Shown here one piece after another: positions 18,435 to 25,713 of a DNA stretch of 64,000 bases (positions are counted from its first letter, which is position 1; every line of letters starts with the position of its first letter). The position numbers were made by a program, and so were the translations under genes. The stretch comes from Rhodothermales bacterium (GTDB taxonomy: Bacteria > Bacteroidota > Rhodothermia > Rhodothermales > JANQRZ01), in the NCBI GenBank assembly GCA_039944855.1, contig JBDUXZ010000040.1:1-64000 (forward strand), given 5' to 3'. Under the pieces are notes generated by a model. The model made no database searches, was not told the DNA's origin, and was given only the letters and a program-made list of their open reading frames with translations.

Positions 18435-18893
18435 TTAGGGCACTGAGCGTGGGACGAGAACGGGATTCCCAATGACGAAGCCGCCTCGGGGGGAATCAAC
18501 CCTGCGAACGCTAAACTGAGCAGCGGATCGCGTGCGACACGGCTCCTCTAACTCTGCGAAGTCACCCGGGTCGCTGGGGTGATCGAAGGCGGCGACAACG
18601 GTATTGCCGTTCAGGAAAACGAGATAATTTGTGCCCTCATTGGACTTCTCACCACTCCAGAGATAAGGCCAGTCGAAGCCAAGGTCGGCTTCAGCCATCT
18701 CCACTGTGGTATATGGATGAAAGACGCAGAACCGCGTCCACTCGAAAGGCGCAAGCTCGGCGAAGTCGATGGTATCGCCACGACTCTCGCGGACACGTTC
18801 AGCGAGTCTTTCTGAGAGGTCACCGCCGTCGGGCGGTCCAGCTAGTCCGCAAGCACTGAGCATGAGCAAGAGGGAAAGCAGCTTGACTTGCAC
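18435..18893 (-). CDS. Small predicted lipoprotein of unknown function
   Basis: The protein has about 152 residues from the GTG at 18893; a TTG at 18896 is an alternative. The longer ATG frame would begin inside repeat sequence. The N-terminus (KLLSLLLMLSACG) is a lipoprotein signal with Cys at the lipobox. The mature part is acidic and Trp/Tyr-containing (FEWTRFCVFHPYTT, LGFDWPYLWSG) and matches no family I recognise. Base composition and codon use are clearly less GC-biased than in the neighbours. This suggests recent acquisition or relaxed selection. It lies between two repeat-bearing gaps. Confidence 0.6.
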   Translation of the reverse strand: MQVKLLSLLLMLSACGLAGPPDGGDLSERLAERVRESRGDTIDFAELAPFEWTRFCVFHPYTTVEMAEADLGFDWPYLWSGEKSNEGTNYLVFLNGNTVVAAFDHPSDPGDFAELEEPCRTRSAAQFSVRRVDSPRGGFVIGNPVLVPRSVP

Positions 18894-18928
18894 CAACTCA
18901 GCAGTTGCAGGACACCTCCCATTCATAC

Positions 18929-18959
18929 GTCCACACCTCCAAACGTCCACACGTAATCA
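18929..18959. repeat. TGTGGA-type repeat at the AtuA-family gene stop
   Basis: On the minus strand this reads as GTGTGGA/GTTTGGAGG-type repeats and includes the TGA stop codon (18957-18959) of the AtuA-family gene. Related stretches are at 18334-18391 and 55418-55455. Confidence 0.5.
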
Positions 18960-20324
18960 CGTCTCGGTGACCGACACCTCGGGGTGGACGCGGTTCTTGG
19001 GAATCAGCGCGGGCCAGTACGCGATCACCTCGCTCGGCTTCGGGCGGCCCCCGGCGAAACCGGTCACGGCGCTCGGGCCGGTGAGAATCAGCGGCGCGAT
19101 CTCGCGGCCGAACTGCTCCACGGCCTCGCGGCTCTGGGAACGGACGGAGACGCGGAGCATCACCTCGTCGAGGTCGTCCGTGCCCGTCGCCTCGCGGTCG
19201 TCGCGCTCGGAGAGAGCGTTGAGGCCGATCAGTTCGCTGCGATATTCGTCGAAGGTGAGGTCGAGCGCGTCGAGCCGATCTTTGAGAATCTGGGCGGCGG
19301 CGCGGGCTTTCTTCGCCGCGTCGGGCCAGGCGTAGACGAGCGTCGACGACGCCTTCCAGCCGTCCGAATACGCGGCGCTGACTTTGTAAAACTCGGTGTC
19401 CGGCTCGCCCGCGATGCCGTGAACGCGGACGCGGTTCTGGCCATCGGCGTCGAGGTGGATCGAGGTGAAGTCGGCGATGCAATCCGGCGTGATGTAGTCC
19501 TTCGGGTCGCCGATCTCGTAGAGCAACTGCTCGGCGACGGTCGCCGTCGAGACGAGGCCGCCGGTGCCGTCGTGCTTCGTCACCGCGAACGTCCCGTCGG
19601 GGTGCGCCTCCACGATTGGGAAACCGATGCGTGCCATGTCCGGCACGGTGTCCCAGTCCGTAAAGTTGCCGCCCGACGACTGCGCGCCGCATTCGAGGAT
19701 GTGCCCGGCGACCGTCCCGGCGGCCATCTTGTCCCAGTCCTCGCGGTCCCAGCCGAACTCGTGGATCATCGGGGCGAGCGTGAGGCCGGTGTCGGTCGTG
19801 CGCCCGGTGATGACCACGTCGGCTCCTTGCTTCAGCGCCTCCACGATCGGCCCGGCGCCGAGATACGCATTCGCGCTCACCATCTGGTCGCGGACGGGCG
19901 CGAGCAATTCACCCGTCTCCATGTGCTTCAGCTCGACGCCATCGGCGAGGAGGGCGTCGAGGTCGTCGAGGAGGTCGTCGCCGGTGACGACGGCGATCTT
20001 GACACCGGTGATGCCATGCTCCTTCGCGTACGCCACGATCGCGTCGCGGCAGGCGAGGGGGTTCACGCCGCCCGCGTTCGAGATGATCGTGAACCCGCGC
20101 TCTTTGATGTCCGGCAGCAGCTCGGTCACGACCTCGACGAAGTCGCGCGCGTAGCCGAGGTCGGGGTTGCGGAGCTTCTGCTTCTGGAGGATGGACATGG
20201 TCACCTCGGCGAGGTAGTCCATCACGAGGTAGTCGATGGGGCCGCCGCGGGCCTGGTCGATGGGGGCGCGCTGGAGGTCGCCCCAGAAGCCCTGGCCGGA
20301 AGCGATGCGGATGGTGTCTTTCAT
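18957..20324 (-). CDS. AtuA-like (DUF1446) acyclic terpene utilisation family protein
   Basis: The 455-residue protein starts at the ATG at 20324 (MKDTIRIASGQGFWGD). The N-terminal pattern GQGFWGD...P..QAR.GPIDYLVMDYLAEVTMSIL and the blocks SNAGGVNPLACRD and ITGRTTDTGLTLAPM are characteristic of the DUF1446/AtuA family. AtuA is encoded in the Pseudomonas citronellol/geraniol degradation cluster, but its reaction is not established. Homologues often accompany acyl-CoA carboxylase or enoyl-CoA hydratase genes; none is adjacent here, so substrate cannot be inferred. Soluble, cytoplasmic. The short C-terminal end lies in repeat sequence. Confidence 0.85.
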   Translation of the reverse strand: MKDTIRIASGQGFWGDLQRAPIDQARGGPIDYLVMDYLAEVTMSILQKQKLRNPDLGYARDFVEVVTELLPDIKERGFTIISNAGGVNPLACRDAIVAYAKEHGITGVKIAVVTGDDLLDDLDALLADGVELKHMETGELLAPVRDQMVSANAYLGAGPIVEALKQGADVVITGRTTDTGLTLAPMIHEFGWDREDWDKMAAGTVAGHILECGAQSSGGNFTDWDTVPDMARIGFPIVEAHPDGTFAVTKHDGTGGLVSTATVAEQLLYEIGDPKDYITPDCIADFTSIHLDADGQNRVRVHGIAGEPDTEFYKVSAAYSDGWKASSTLVYAWPDAAKKARAAAQILKDRLDALDLTFDEYRSELIGLNALSERDDREATGTDDLDEVMLRVSVRSQSREAVEQFGREIAPLILTGPSAVTGFAGGRPKPSEVIAYWPALIPKNRVHPEVSVTET

Positions 20325-20362
20325 TAGAACGAATTGGGTGAGCGGGAGGCGGCGGAAGTTAC

Positions 20363-20439
20363 GTGATGCGTGAGACGTGATGCGTGAGGCCAAGCACCAC
20401 CGTCGAGCCTCCTCTCACGCATCACGTCTCACGCATCAC
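20363..20439. repeat. Perfect 26-bp inverted repeat (GATGCGTGA family)
   Basis: Two perfect 26-nt arms (20363-20388 and 20414-20439), each holding two GTGATGCGTGA units, enclose a 25-nt loop between the ackA stop and the AtuA-family gene start. The right arm contains the ackA TGA (20436-20438). The geometry (26-nt arms, 25-nt loop) is the same as at 15420-15496. Confidence 0.9.
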
Positions 20440-21647
20440 ACGTACGGGCTCTGCACGCGGGCCTGCGCGATCTTCTGCGTGTCGATGGCGATGACGAGCT
20501 CTTCGTTCGTCGGGATCGTCCAGACCTGCACGGGGCTGTCGTCCGTCGAGATCTTCGCGGCGGTGCCGACGGCGGCGGCGTTCCGCTCGGGGTCGATCAC
20601 GATGCCGAGGCGGTCGAGGTCGGCGCAGATCTGGGCGCGGATGCGGGGGCTGTTCTGCCCGATGCCGGCGGTGAAGACGAGGGCGTCGGCCCCGTTGAGG
20701 CTGGCGAGGTACTGCCCGATGTACGCCTTCGCACGGAAGCAGAACACGTCGACGGCCTGGCGGCAGCGGACGTCGCCGTCGTCGGCCTCGGCCAGCAAGT
20801 CGCGCATGTCGGCGGCGTAGCCGCTGAGCCCGAGCAGCCCGCTGTAGCGGTTCAGCATCGAGTGGACCTCGGCGAGCGTCAGCTCCTCTTTCTCGACGAG
20901 GTCGAACACAATACTCGGGTCGATCGTGCCGCAGCGCGTGCCCATCACGAGCCCGGCGAGCGGCGTCATCCCCATCGACGTGTCGACGCTCCGGCCGTCT
21001 CGGATCGCCGCCATCGAGCAGCCGTTGCCGAGGTGGGCCGTGATGACCCGGCTGTCGAGCTTGTCGATGCCGGCGAGCTCGTAGAGTTGGCGACTGACGT
21101 AGTAGTGGCTGGTGCCGTGGAAGCCGTAGCGACGAATCTTGTGGCGGCGGTAGAGCCGGTTCGGGATCGCGTAGAGGAAGGCGTGCTCGGGGAGCGTCTG
21201 GTGGAACGCCGTGTCGAAGACGGCGACGTGCGGCACGTCGGGGAGCGCGGCCTGCGCCGCTTTGATGCCCCGGAGGTTCGCCGGGTTGTGGAGCGGGGCG
21301 AGGTCGAACGCGTCACGGATCGCGTCGATCACCTCGTCGTCGATCAGCACGCTCTCGGCGAAGCGCTCGCCGCCGTGGACGACGCGGTGCCCGACGGCGT
21401 CGATCGTCGCGTCGAGCCGGTCGTCGCCCTCGAAGAGCGCCTTCATCACGAACTGGAGCGCCTCGGTGTGGTCGGACGCCTGCAGGCTCTGGCGCGTCTT
21501 CTTCCCGTCCCCGACGCGGACGGACACGAGCGACGAGACGGCGCCGATCCGCTCGACGTGCCCCTCGGCAAGCGTGTCGCGCGTGTCGACGTCGAGCACA
21601 TCGAACTTGAGGGAGGAGGAGCCGCAGTTGATGACGAGGACGTTCAT
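20436..21647 (-). CDS. ackA: Acetate kinase
   Basis: The 403-residue protein has the expected length. It has NCGSSSLKF at the N-terminus (acetate and sugar kinase fold phosphate-binding loop), HRVVHGG, the YGFHGTSH motif, GTRCGTIDPS and the C-terminal TNEELVIA. All are hallmarks of acetate kinase, which interconverts acetyl phosphate + ADP and acetate + ATP. The start at 21647 overlaps the stop of the upstream Nudix gene by 4 bp (ATGA), implying translational coupling. No phosphotransacetylase gene is in the window. The last codon and stop fall in the inverted repeat at 20363-20439. Confidence 0.96.
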   Translation of the reverse strand: MNVLVINCGSSSLKFDVLDVDTRDTLAEGHVERIGAVSSLVSVRVGDGKKTRQSLQASDHTEALQFVMKALFEGDDRLDATIDAVGHRVVHGGERFAESVLIDDEVIDAIRDAFDLAPLHNPANLRGIKAAQAALPDVPHVAVFDTAFHQTLPEHAFLYAIPNRLYRRHKIRRYGFHGTSHYYVSRQLYELAGIDKLDSRVITAHLGNGCSMAAIRDGRSVDTSMGMTPLAGLVMGTRCGTIDPSIVFDLVEKEELTLAEVHSMLNRYSGLLGLSGYAADMRDLLAEADDGDVRCRQAVDVFCFRAKAYIGQYLASLNGADALVFTAGIGQNSPRIRAQICADLDRLGIVIDPERNAAAVGTAAKISTDDSPVQVWTIPTNEELVIAIDTQKIAQARVQSPYV

Positions 21648-22114
21648 GGGTCGGAGGGGAGGGTGAGTTCGGGGGGAAGGGCGTCGCGGGAGAGGAGGTC
21701 GGCGACGAGCCGGAGGAGACGCTGCTGCTCGGGCCACGCGAGCCGGGCCGCCGCCGCATCGGGCGGGAGCCACGCGAAGGCGTCGTGCTCGTCGTCCAGC
21801 ACCGGGTCGCCGTCGAGTTCGGCGGCGAAGGCGGGGATCAGGTTGAGCCGGTCCGTCTGCCATTCGTAGAACGCGTTCACGCTCGGGACGGTCCACGCGC
21901 GGACCGGTCGCCGTCCGGTCTCCTCCGTGACTTCGCGGAGCGCGGCTTCCCACGCCGCCTCGCCCCCTTCCATCTTCCCGCCCACGACGCGCCACGTCCC
22001 GGCGTAGACGCGCCCCGACGCACGGCGGAGCAGCAGGAACTCGACGCCGTCGGCGCCGCGTCGGTACGGGTACACGTCGGCCACGCGGACGGCGGCGCGG
22101 GGGAGATCGGACAT
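21644..22114 (-). CDS. Nudix hydrolase
   Basis: The protein has 156 residues from the ATG at 22114. The complete Nudix box G-x5-E-x7-REVTEETG is visible (GGKMEGGEAAWEAALREVTE..., about residues 46-68), so Mg-dependent hydrolysis of a nucleoside-diphosphate-linked compound is expected. The early VADVYPYRR and the NAFYEW segment resemble dATP/dihydroneopterin-triphosphate pyrophosphohydrolase-like members, but substrate cannot be read from sequence. It is coupled by a 4-bp overlap to ackA downstream. Confidence 0.88.
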   Translation of the reverse strand: MSDLPRAAVRVADVYPYRRGADGVEFLLLRRASGRVYAGTWRVVGGKMEGGEAAWEAALREVTEETGRRPVRAWTVPSVNAFYEWQTDRLNLIPAFAAELDGDPVLDDEHDAFAWLPPDAAAARLAWPEQQRLLRLVADLLSRDALPPELTLPSDP

Positions 22115-22232
22115 TGGAAGCGGAATGGGTGAGCCCACAAGCTACCGCCGCCGAACGCACCGCCACCTCGCCGCGTCGAACCTCCGAGGGGTCGGCGCGT
22201 GTCAGCACCGATTCCACCCGCCACCCCGCCCC

Positions 22233-22475
22233 ATGAATCCCAGCGATGTCGAAAACGCGTACTGGGTGATCACCGGCTCCGTCGTCGGCTTCCTCGTCCT
22301 CGCGTTCATCCTGCTCTACCCCGTCCACCGGTTCCTGAACCGGGAGGAGCACACGAGCCGTTCGTGGACGCAGGACGAGATCGCCCGCCGTCAGCAGCGC
22401 TTCGGCGACGGCAGCCCGAGCGGGGAGCCGGAGCCGCCCGGCGAGCGCCCCCGGCCCGACAGCGACGCCACGTAG
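22233..22475 (+). CDS. Small single-pass membrane protein
   Basis: This 80-residue product starts at the ATG at 22233. One hydrophobic helix (about 10-31, ITGSVVGFLVLAFILLYPV) is followed by a charged, Pro-rich cytoplasmic or periplasmic tail (RSWTQDEIARRQQRFGDG). No family is recognised. It diverges from the Nudix gene and converges on comEA, whose stop is 5 bases away. The size and helix-plus-tail design resemble small accessory membrane proteins, but function is unknown. Confidence 0.6.
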   Translation: MNPSDVENAYWVITGSVVGFLVLAFILLYPVHRFLNREEHTSRSWTQDEIARRQQRFGDGSPSGEPEPPGERPRPDSDAT

Positions 22476-22479
22476 CGCG

Positions 22480-23016
22480 CTACAGCCCGTCCGCGCCGAC
22501 GGCTATGGCTAGCTGATCGGTTTCCACGAAGAGGTACGGCGCGAGCTTCTCGAACGTCTTCGGCCCGATCCCCTTGACGCGGATCACGTCGCGAGGCCGC
22601 GCGAAGTCGCCGTGGGCCGCCCGGTACTCGACGATGCGCTCGGCCATCTTCGGCCCGATGCCGGGGAGCCGCTGGAGCAACTGCTCCGAGGCCGTGTTGA
22701 CGTTCATCCGCACCGGGCCCTGCTTCATCGGCCGACGCGGCGTGCGAGGCTCGGCCGACGCGAGACGTGCTTCGTCTCCTGCGGGAGCGGCCTTGGCCTC
22801 CGTGCCCTCGACCGGAAGCTCGGGCTGGAGCGATGCCGTGCGAACAGCGAACGTGCTGTCGAGCGCCGCGTAGGCCGCCTCTCCCTGCGGTACCGACCGG
22901 CCCTGCTCGTAGCGGACGCCGAGCCCGACGAGGAGGAGCACGACGACGAAGACGAGCGCGGAGGACTCCGACGAGGTGATGGCGAGGCGTTGCTGGAGGG
23001 CGTAGAAGCGGTGCAT
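22480..23016 (-). CDS. comEA: ComEA-like helix-hairpin-helix DNA-binding protein
   Basis: The protein has about 178 residues from the ATG at 23016; an ATG at 23049 would add 11. One N-terminal transmembrane helix (SALVFVVVLLLVGLGV) is followed by a low-complexity linker. A C-terminal double helix-hairpin-helix has VNVNTASEQLLQRLPGIG and IRVKGIGPKTFEKLAPYL, the ComEA signature. Membrane-anchored ComEA binds incoming double-stranded DNA during natural transformation. Many bacteria also have ComEA-like proteins without proven competence. No comEC is nearby. It diverges from recO. Confidence 0.85.
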   Translation of the reverse strand: MHRFYALQQRLAITSSESSALVFVVVLLLVGLGVRYEQGRSVPQGEAAYAALDSTFAVRTASLQPELPVEGTEAKAAPAGDEARLASAEPRTPRRPMKQGPVRMNVNTASEQLLQRLPGIGPKMAERIVEYRAAHGDFARPRDVIRVKGIGPKTFEKLAPYLFVETDQLAIAVGADGL

Positions 23017-23193
23017 CACGGAGCGGGTTGGATGGACGACATCAGACACTTGTTTTTATTAGACACTCCGCCTTCCCCTCCGTAACTCTCCCCCTGATAT
23101 TCAGGCCCACATCCGCGCCCGCGCCTCGCCACCGACGCAGCGTTGACACCGCGCCGTCGTACGTTGGCGGCTCCCCGCCCGCCTCCCCCCGCC

Positions 23194-23952
23194 ATGATCG
23201 TTCGCACCGACGCCGTCGTCCTCCGCGCCATCGAATACGGCGAGACGAGCCAGATCGTCACGCTCTTCACGCGGCAGCACGGGCAGCTCACGGTGATGGC
23301 GAAGGGCGCGCGTCGCCCCAAGAGCCGGTTCGGGTCGTCGCTCCAGCCGATGGCCTACGTGCAGGTCGTCTACTACTACAAGCCCGGCCGGGGCATGCAG
23401 ACGCTGAAGGAGGCGACGCACGTCCGCGTCCTCCACGGGACGGCGGCCGACATGGGCCGGATCACGGTCGGGCTGCGGATGGTCGAGCTCGCGCGCGTGC
23501 TCTCACAGGACCAGGAGCAGAACGTCCTCCTCTTCACGCTCCTCGTCCAGTCGCTGCTTCGGCTCAACGACGCGCCCGAGCGAGCCGCGAACGTGCTGCC
23601 CTACTTCCAGCTCCGCCTCGCCGCCCTCCTCGGCTTCTCTCCCGACATCGACCGCGACGCTGTGCTCGCCCTCGACGACGGCGGCGGCGTGCTCGCGCTC
23701 GACACCGGGGCCGTCCTCCCGACGGCCGCCGTGCCGAAGGCGGGGCTCCGCGCGAGCCGCGCCGCGCTCCGCTCCTTCGCCGTCTTCGCCCGCGCCGACC
23801 TCGACACCGTCATGCGGATGGCGCTCGACGACGACCTCCGCGCGGAGGTGAACCGCCTCGTCGACGCTTTCCTGCGGCACCACGTCGAGGACGCGTATCC
23901 GCACCGCGTCAGCAAAGTTATCGACCAGCTCACCGCGCGGACGGGGCGCTGA
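23194..23952 (+). CDS. recO: DNA repair protein RecO
   Basis: The 252-residue protein starts at the ATG at 23194, matching the conserved RecO start MIVRTDAVVLRAIEYGETS. The N-terminal OB fold (VTLFTRQHGQLTVMAKGARRPKS...) and the helical C-terminal part fit RecO. The role is loading RecA onto SSB-coated single-stranded DNA with RecR (RecFOR pathway) and strand annealing. The zinc-finger cysteines found in some RecO proteins are absent, which is common in the family. Stand-alone gene; the upstream ATG at 23143 would add only a Pro/Arg-rich leader. Confidence 0.92.
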   Translation: MIVRTDAVVLRAIEYGETSQIVTLFTRQHGQLTVMAKGARRPKSRFGSSLQPMAYVQVVYYYKPGRGMQTLKEATHVRVLHGTAADMGRITVGLRMVELARVLSQDQEQNVLLFTLLVQSLLRLNDAPERAANVLPYFQLRLAALLGFSPDIDRDAVLALDDGGGVLALDTGAVLPTAAVPKAGLRASRAALRSFAVFARADLDTVMRMALDDDLRAEVNRLVDAFLRHHVEDAYPHRVSKVIDQLTARTGR

Positions 23953-24033
23953 GCAGGCAGGCGTCATCCGCAGGCTCCGCTGGGCAGCTATAAATGGGGC
24001 GCTAGATCACGAGTAAGCCCGGGCCGGGAACAT

Positions 24034-24049
24034 ACTTGTCGAAACAAGT
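24034..24049. promoter_or_regulatory. Palindromic operator candidate upstream of yceI
   Basis: ACTTGTCGAAACAAGT has perfect 6-bp arms with a 4-nt centre and lies 43 bp upstream of the YceI lipoprotein start. The pattern ACTTGT-n4-ACAAGT has the look of a site for a MarR/HxlR-type dimer. The regulator is not in the immediate neighbourhood. Confidence 0.5.
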
Positions 24050-24091
24050 GTTTGGCGCGGTCCCTGCTCCCCCTAACCCTCAGCATTCGCC

Positions 24092-24793
24092 ATGAACACG
24101 ACCACCCACTTCCTCTCCGCCCTCTTTTTCCTCGGCGTGCTCGGCGGCCTCACCGCCTGCGCCGACGTCGGCGACGCCCCGCAGGCTACCGTCGAAGACG
24201 TGTCGCCGATGGCGAACGCGGCCGAGCCGTTCACCGGCACGCCCGTCGCCATCGACACCGCGCAGAGCGCCATCCGCTGGCGCGCGGCGAAGGTGACCGG
24301 CGCGCACGATGGCGGCTTCCGCACCTTCGACGGCGTCGTGTACCGCGACGGCGGCGTCCTCACCGGCGTGGACCTCACGATCGACGCGGCCTCCATCTGG
24401 AGCGATAACGAGAAGCTCACCGGCCACCTCAAGAGCGCCGACTTCTTCGACGTCGAGCAGTTCTCCGAGGCCACCTTCCGCGCCGACTCCTTCGAGCTCA
24501 TTGCCGTCGAAGACTCCGTTGAGTGGGCCGAGGCCACGCACCGCATCGGCGGCGTCCTCACGATGCACGGGCAGGCGCAGCGCATCACGTTCCCCGCGAA
24601 AGTCACCGTCACCGACGACGCCATCACGGCCACCGCCGACTTCCTGATCGAGCGCAGCCGCTGGGATCTCACCTACCCCGGCAAGCCCGACGACCTCATC
24701 CAAGAAGAGGTCCGGCTCATGTTCGACGTCGTGGCACCGGGCACGATGGAGCCCGCTGCCTCCCAAGGCGAAACGGCGTCGGTTTCGGGCTGA
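24092..24793 (+). CDS. YceI-family lipoprotein
   Basis: The 233-residue protein has a lipoprotein signal (LGVLGGLTAC, Cys about 23) followed by an acidic linker and a YceI domain (about 50-225): IDTAQSAIRWRAAKV, DLTIDAASI, LKSADFFDVEQFSEATF, and the late ITFPAKVTV and FLIERSRWDLTYPGKPDD. YceI proteins are lipocalin-like barrels that bind polyisoprenoids or similar lipophiles in the periplasm. Here the domain is expected to be tethered to the membrane. A palindromic operator candidate lies at 24034-24049. The gene is probably monocistronic, followed by the lexA-like promoter region. Confidence 0.92.
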   Translation: MNTTTHFLSALFFLGVLGGLTACADVGDAPQATVEDVSPMANAAEPFTGTPVAIDTAQSAIRWRAAKVTGAHDGGFRTFDGVVYRDGGVLTGVDLTIDAASIWSDNEKLTGHLKSADFFDVEQFSEATFRADSFELIAVEDSVEWAEATHRIGGVLTMHGQAQRITFPAKVTVTDDAITATADFLIERSRWDLTYPGKPDDLIQEEVRLMFDVVAPGTMEPAASQGETASVSG

Positions 24794-24825
24794 GGAGGAC
24801 ACCGCATGTCGTATCGGGTATCTCC

Positions 24826-24890
24826 CTATGTGTGAAAAGTGGGGTTTTTAGTCTCCCCATTTGACACACTATGTGTGAGTAACGTATGTT
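24826..24890 (+). promoter_or_regulatory. Promoter and operator candidate of the lexA-like gene
   Basis: CTATGTGTGA occurs twice (24826-24835 and 24869-24878). The second copy is part of the dyad CACAC-TAT-GTGTG (24865-24877). A TTGACA (24861-24866) and TATGTT (24885-24890) 18 bp apart look like a sigma-70-type promoter, with the dyad overlapping the -35 box and spacer. This arrangement fits autorepression by the downstream LexA-like protein. The start site and binding have not been shown. Confidence 0.5.
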
Positions 24891-24941
24891 GCCGCCGCCA
24901 TAAATTGCTCATTTGACGCCCTTTACGACCCGCCTCACGCC

Positions 24942-25604
24942 ATGAGCCGCAAGCAGCTTACGTCTAAACAGCACTCCTTCCTGCAGTTCCTCGCCGAGCA
25001 TGTGCGGAAGCAGAAGGTCTGGCCGACCTACCGCGAAGTGGTCGACCACTTCGGCTACCGCTCGCCGAACTCCGTGACGCAGAACCTCCAGGCGCTCGCG
25101 AAGAAGGGCTACCTCACACGGGACCAGAACGGCTACCGGCTCGTCGGGCAGCGCTCCGGGCTCCAGGCCACCGGCTTCCCGGTGCAGGGCACGGTCGAGG
25201 ACGGCTCGTTCGAGATCAGCCTCAGCGTCGACGAGATTACGCTGAAGGACCTGTTCCCGGAGCTCGACAAGACCTTCGCCGTGCGGCTCTCGGATCAGGA
25301 AGCCCGCGGGATCAACGTGGACGGCGGCGGCTACCTCCTGCTCCAAGAGGCGGAGGTCGGCAACGGCGAGATGGCAGCGGTGCTCTACGGCGGTGCCCTC
25401 GACGTGTGCCGGGTCTACCGCGACGAGGACGAGTTCCGCCTCCTGCACGACGACGGGACGGAAACGTCGGTGAGCGCGGGGCAGAAAGGCTTCAAGCTGC
25501 TCGGCCGCTACGCCGGGCACATCAACCAGCGTGGCCTCTTTCGCTCGCCTGCGGCGTCCTACGTCGAATACGGCATGGACGACAGCGTCGTGACGACGGC
25601 ATAG
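24942..25604 (+). CDS. LexA-like repressor lacking the self-cleavage residues
   Basis: The 220-residue protein matches LexA in length. The N-terminal 68 residues form the LexA winged helix-turn-helix (LTSKQHSFLQFLAEH, PTYREVVDHFGYRSPNSV). The C-terminal part aligns to the S24 latch domain without gaps around the catalytic sites, but the key residues differ. The Ala-Gly cleavage site of E. coli LexA (VAAG) reads VEDG at 85-88. The nucleophile Ser119 position is Glu120 (RLSDQEARG). The general-base Lys156 position is Cys156 (LDVCRV). It should dimerise and bind DNA but not autocleave. Control by another signal is therefore inferred, as for the non-cleavable LexA of Synechocystis. No recA or other SOS gene is adjacent. 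Confidence 0.85.
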   Translation: MSRKQLTSKQHSFLQFLAEHVRKQKVWPTYREVVDHFGYRSPNSVTQNLQALAKKGYLTRDQNGYRLVGQRSGLQATGFPVQGTVEDGSFEISLSVDEITLKDLFPELDKTFAVRLSDQEARGINVDGGGYLLLQEAEVGNGEMAAVLYGGALDVCRVYRDEDEFRLLHDDGTETSVSAGQKGFKLLGRYAGHINQRGLFRSPAASYVEYGMDDSVVTTA

Positions 25605-25713
25605 CCCGTCGCGCTCGTTTGCGAGGCGCCGGATCCTCTCGAGGGTCCGGCGCTTTCCATTTCCGTCCACCGCGCCAGCGCGCGGACGCCCTTCCGCTCT
25701 CGCCCCTCGAACC

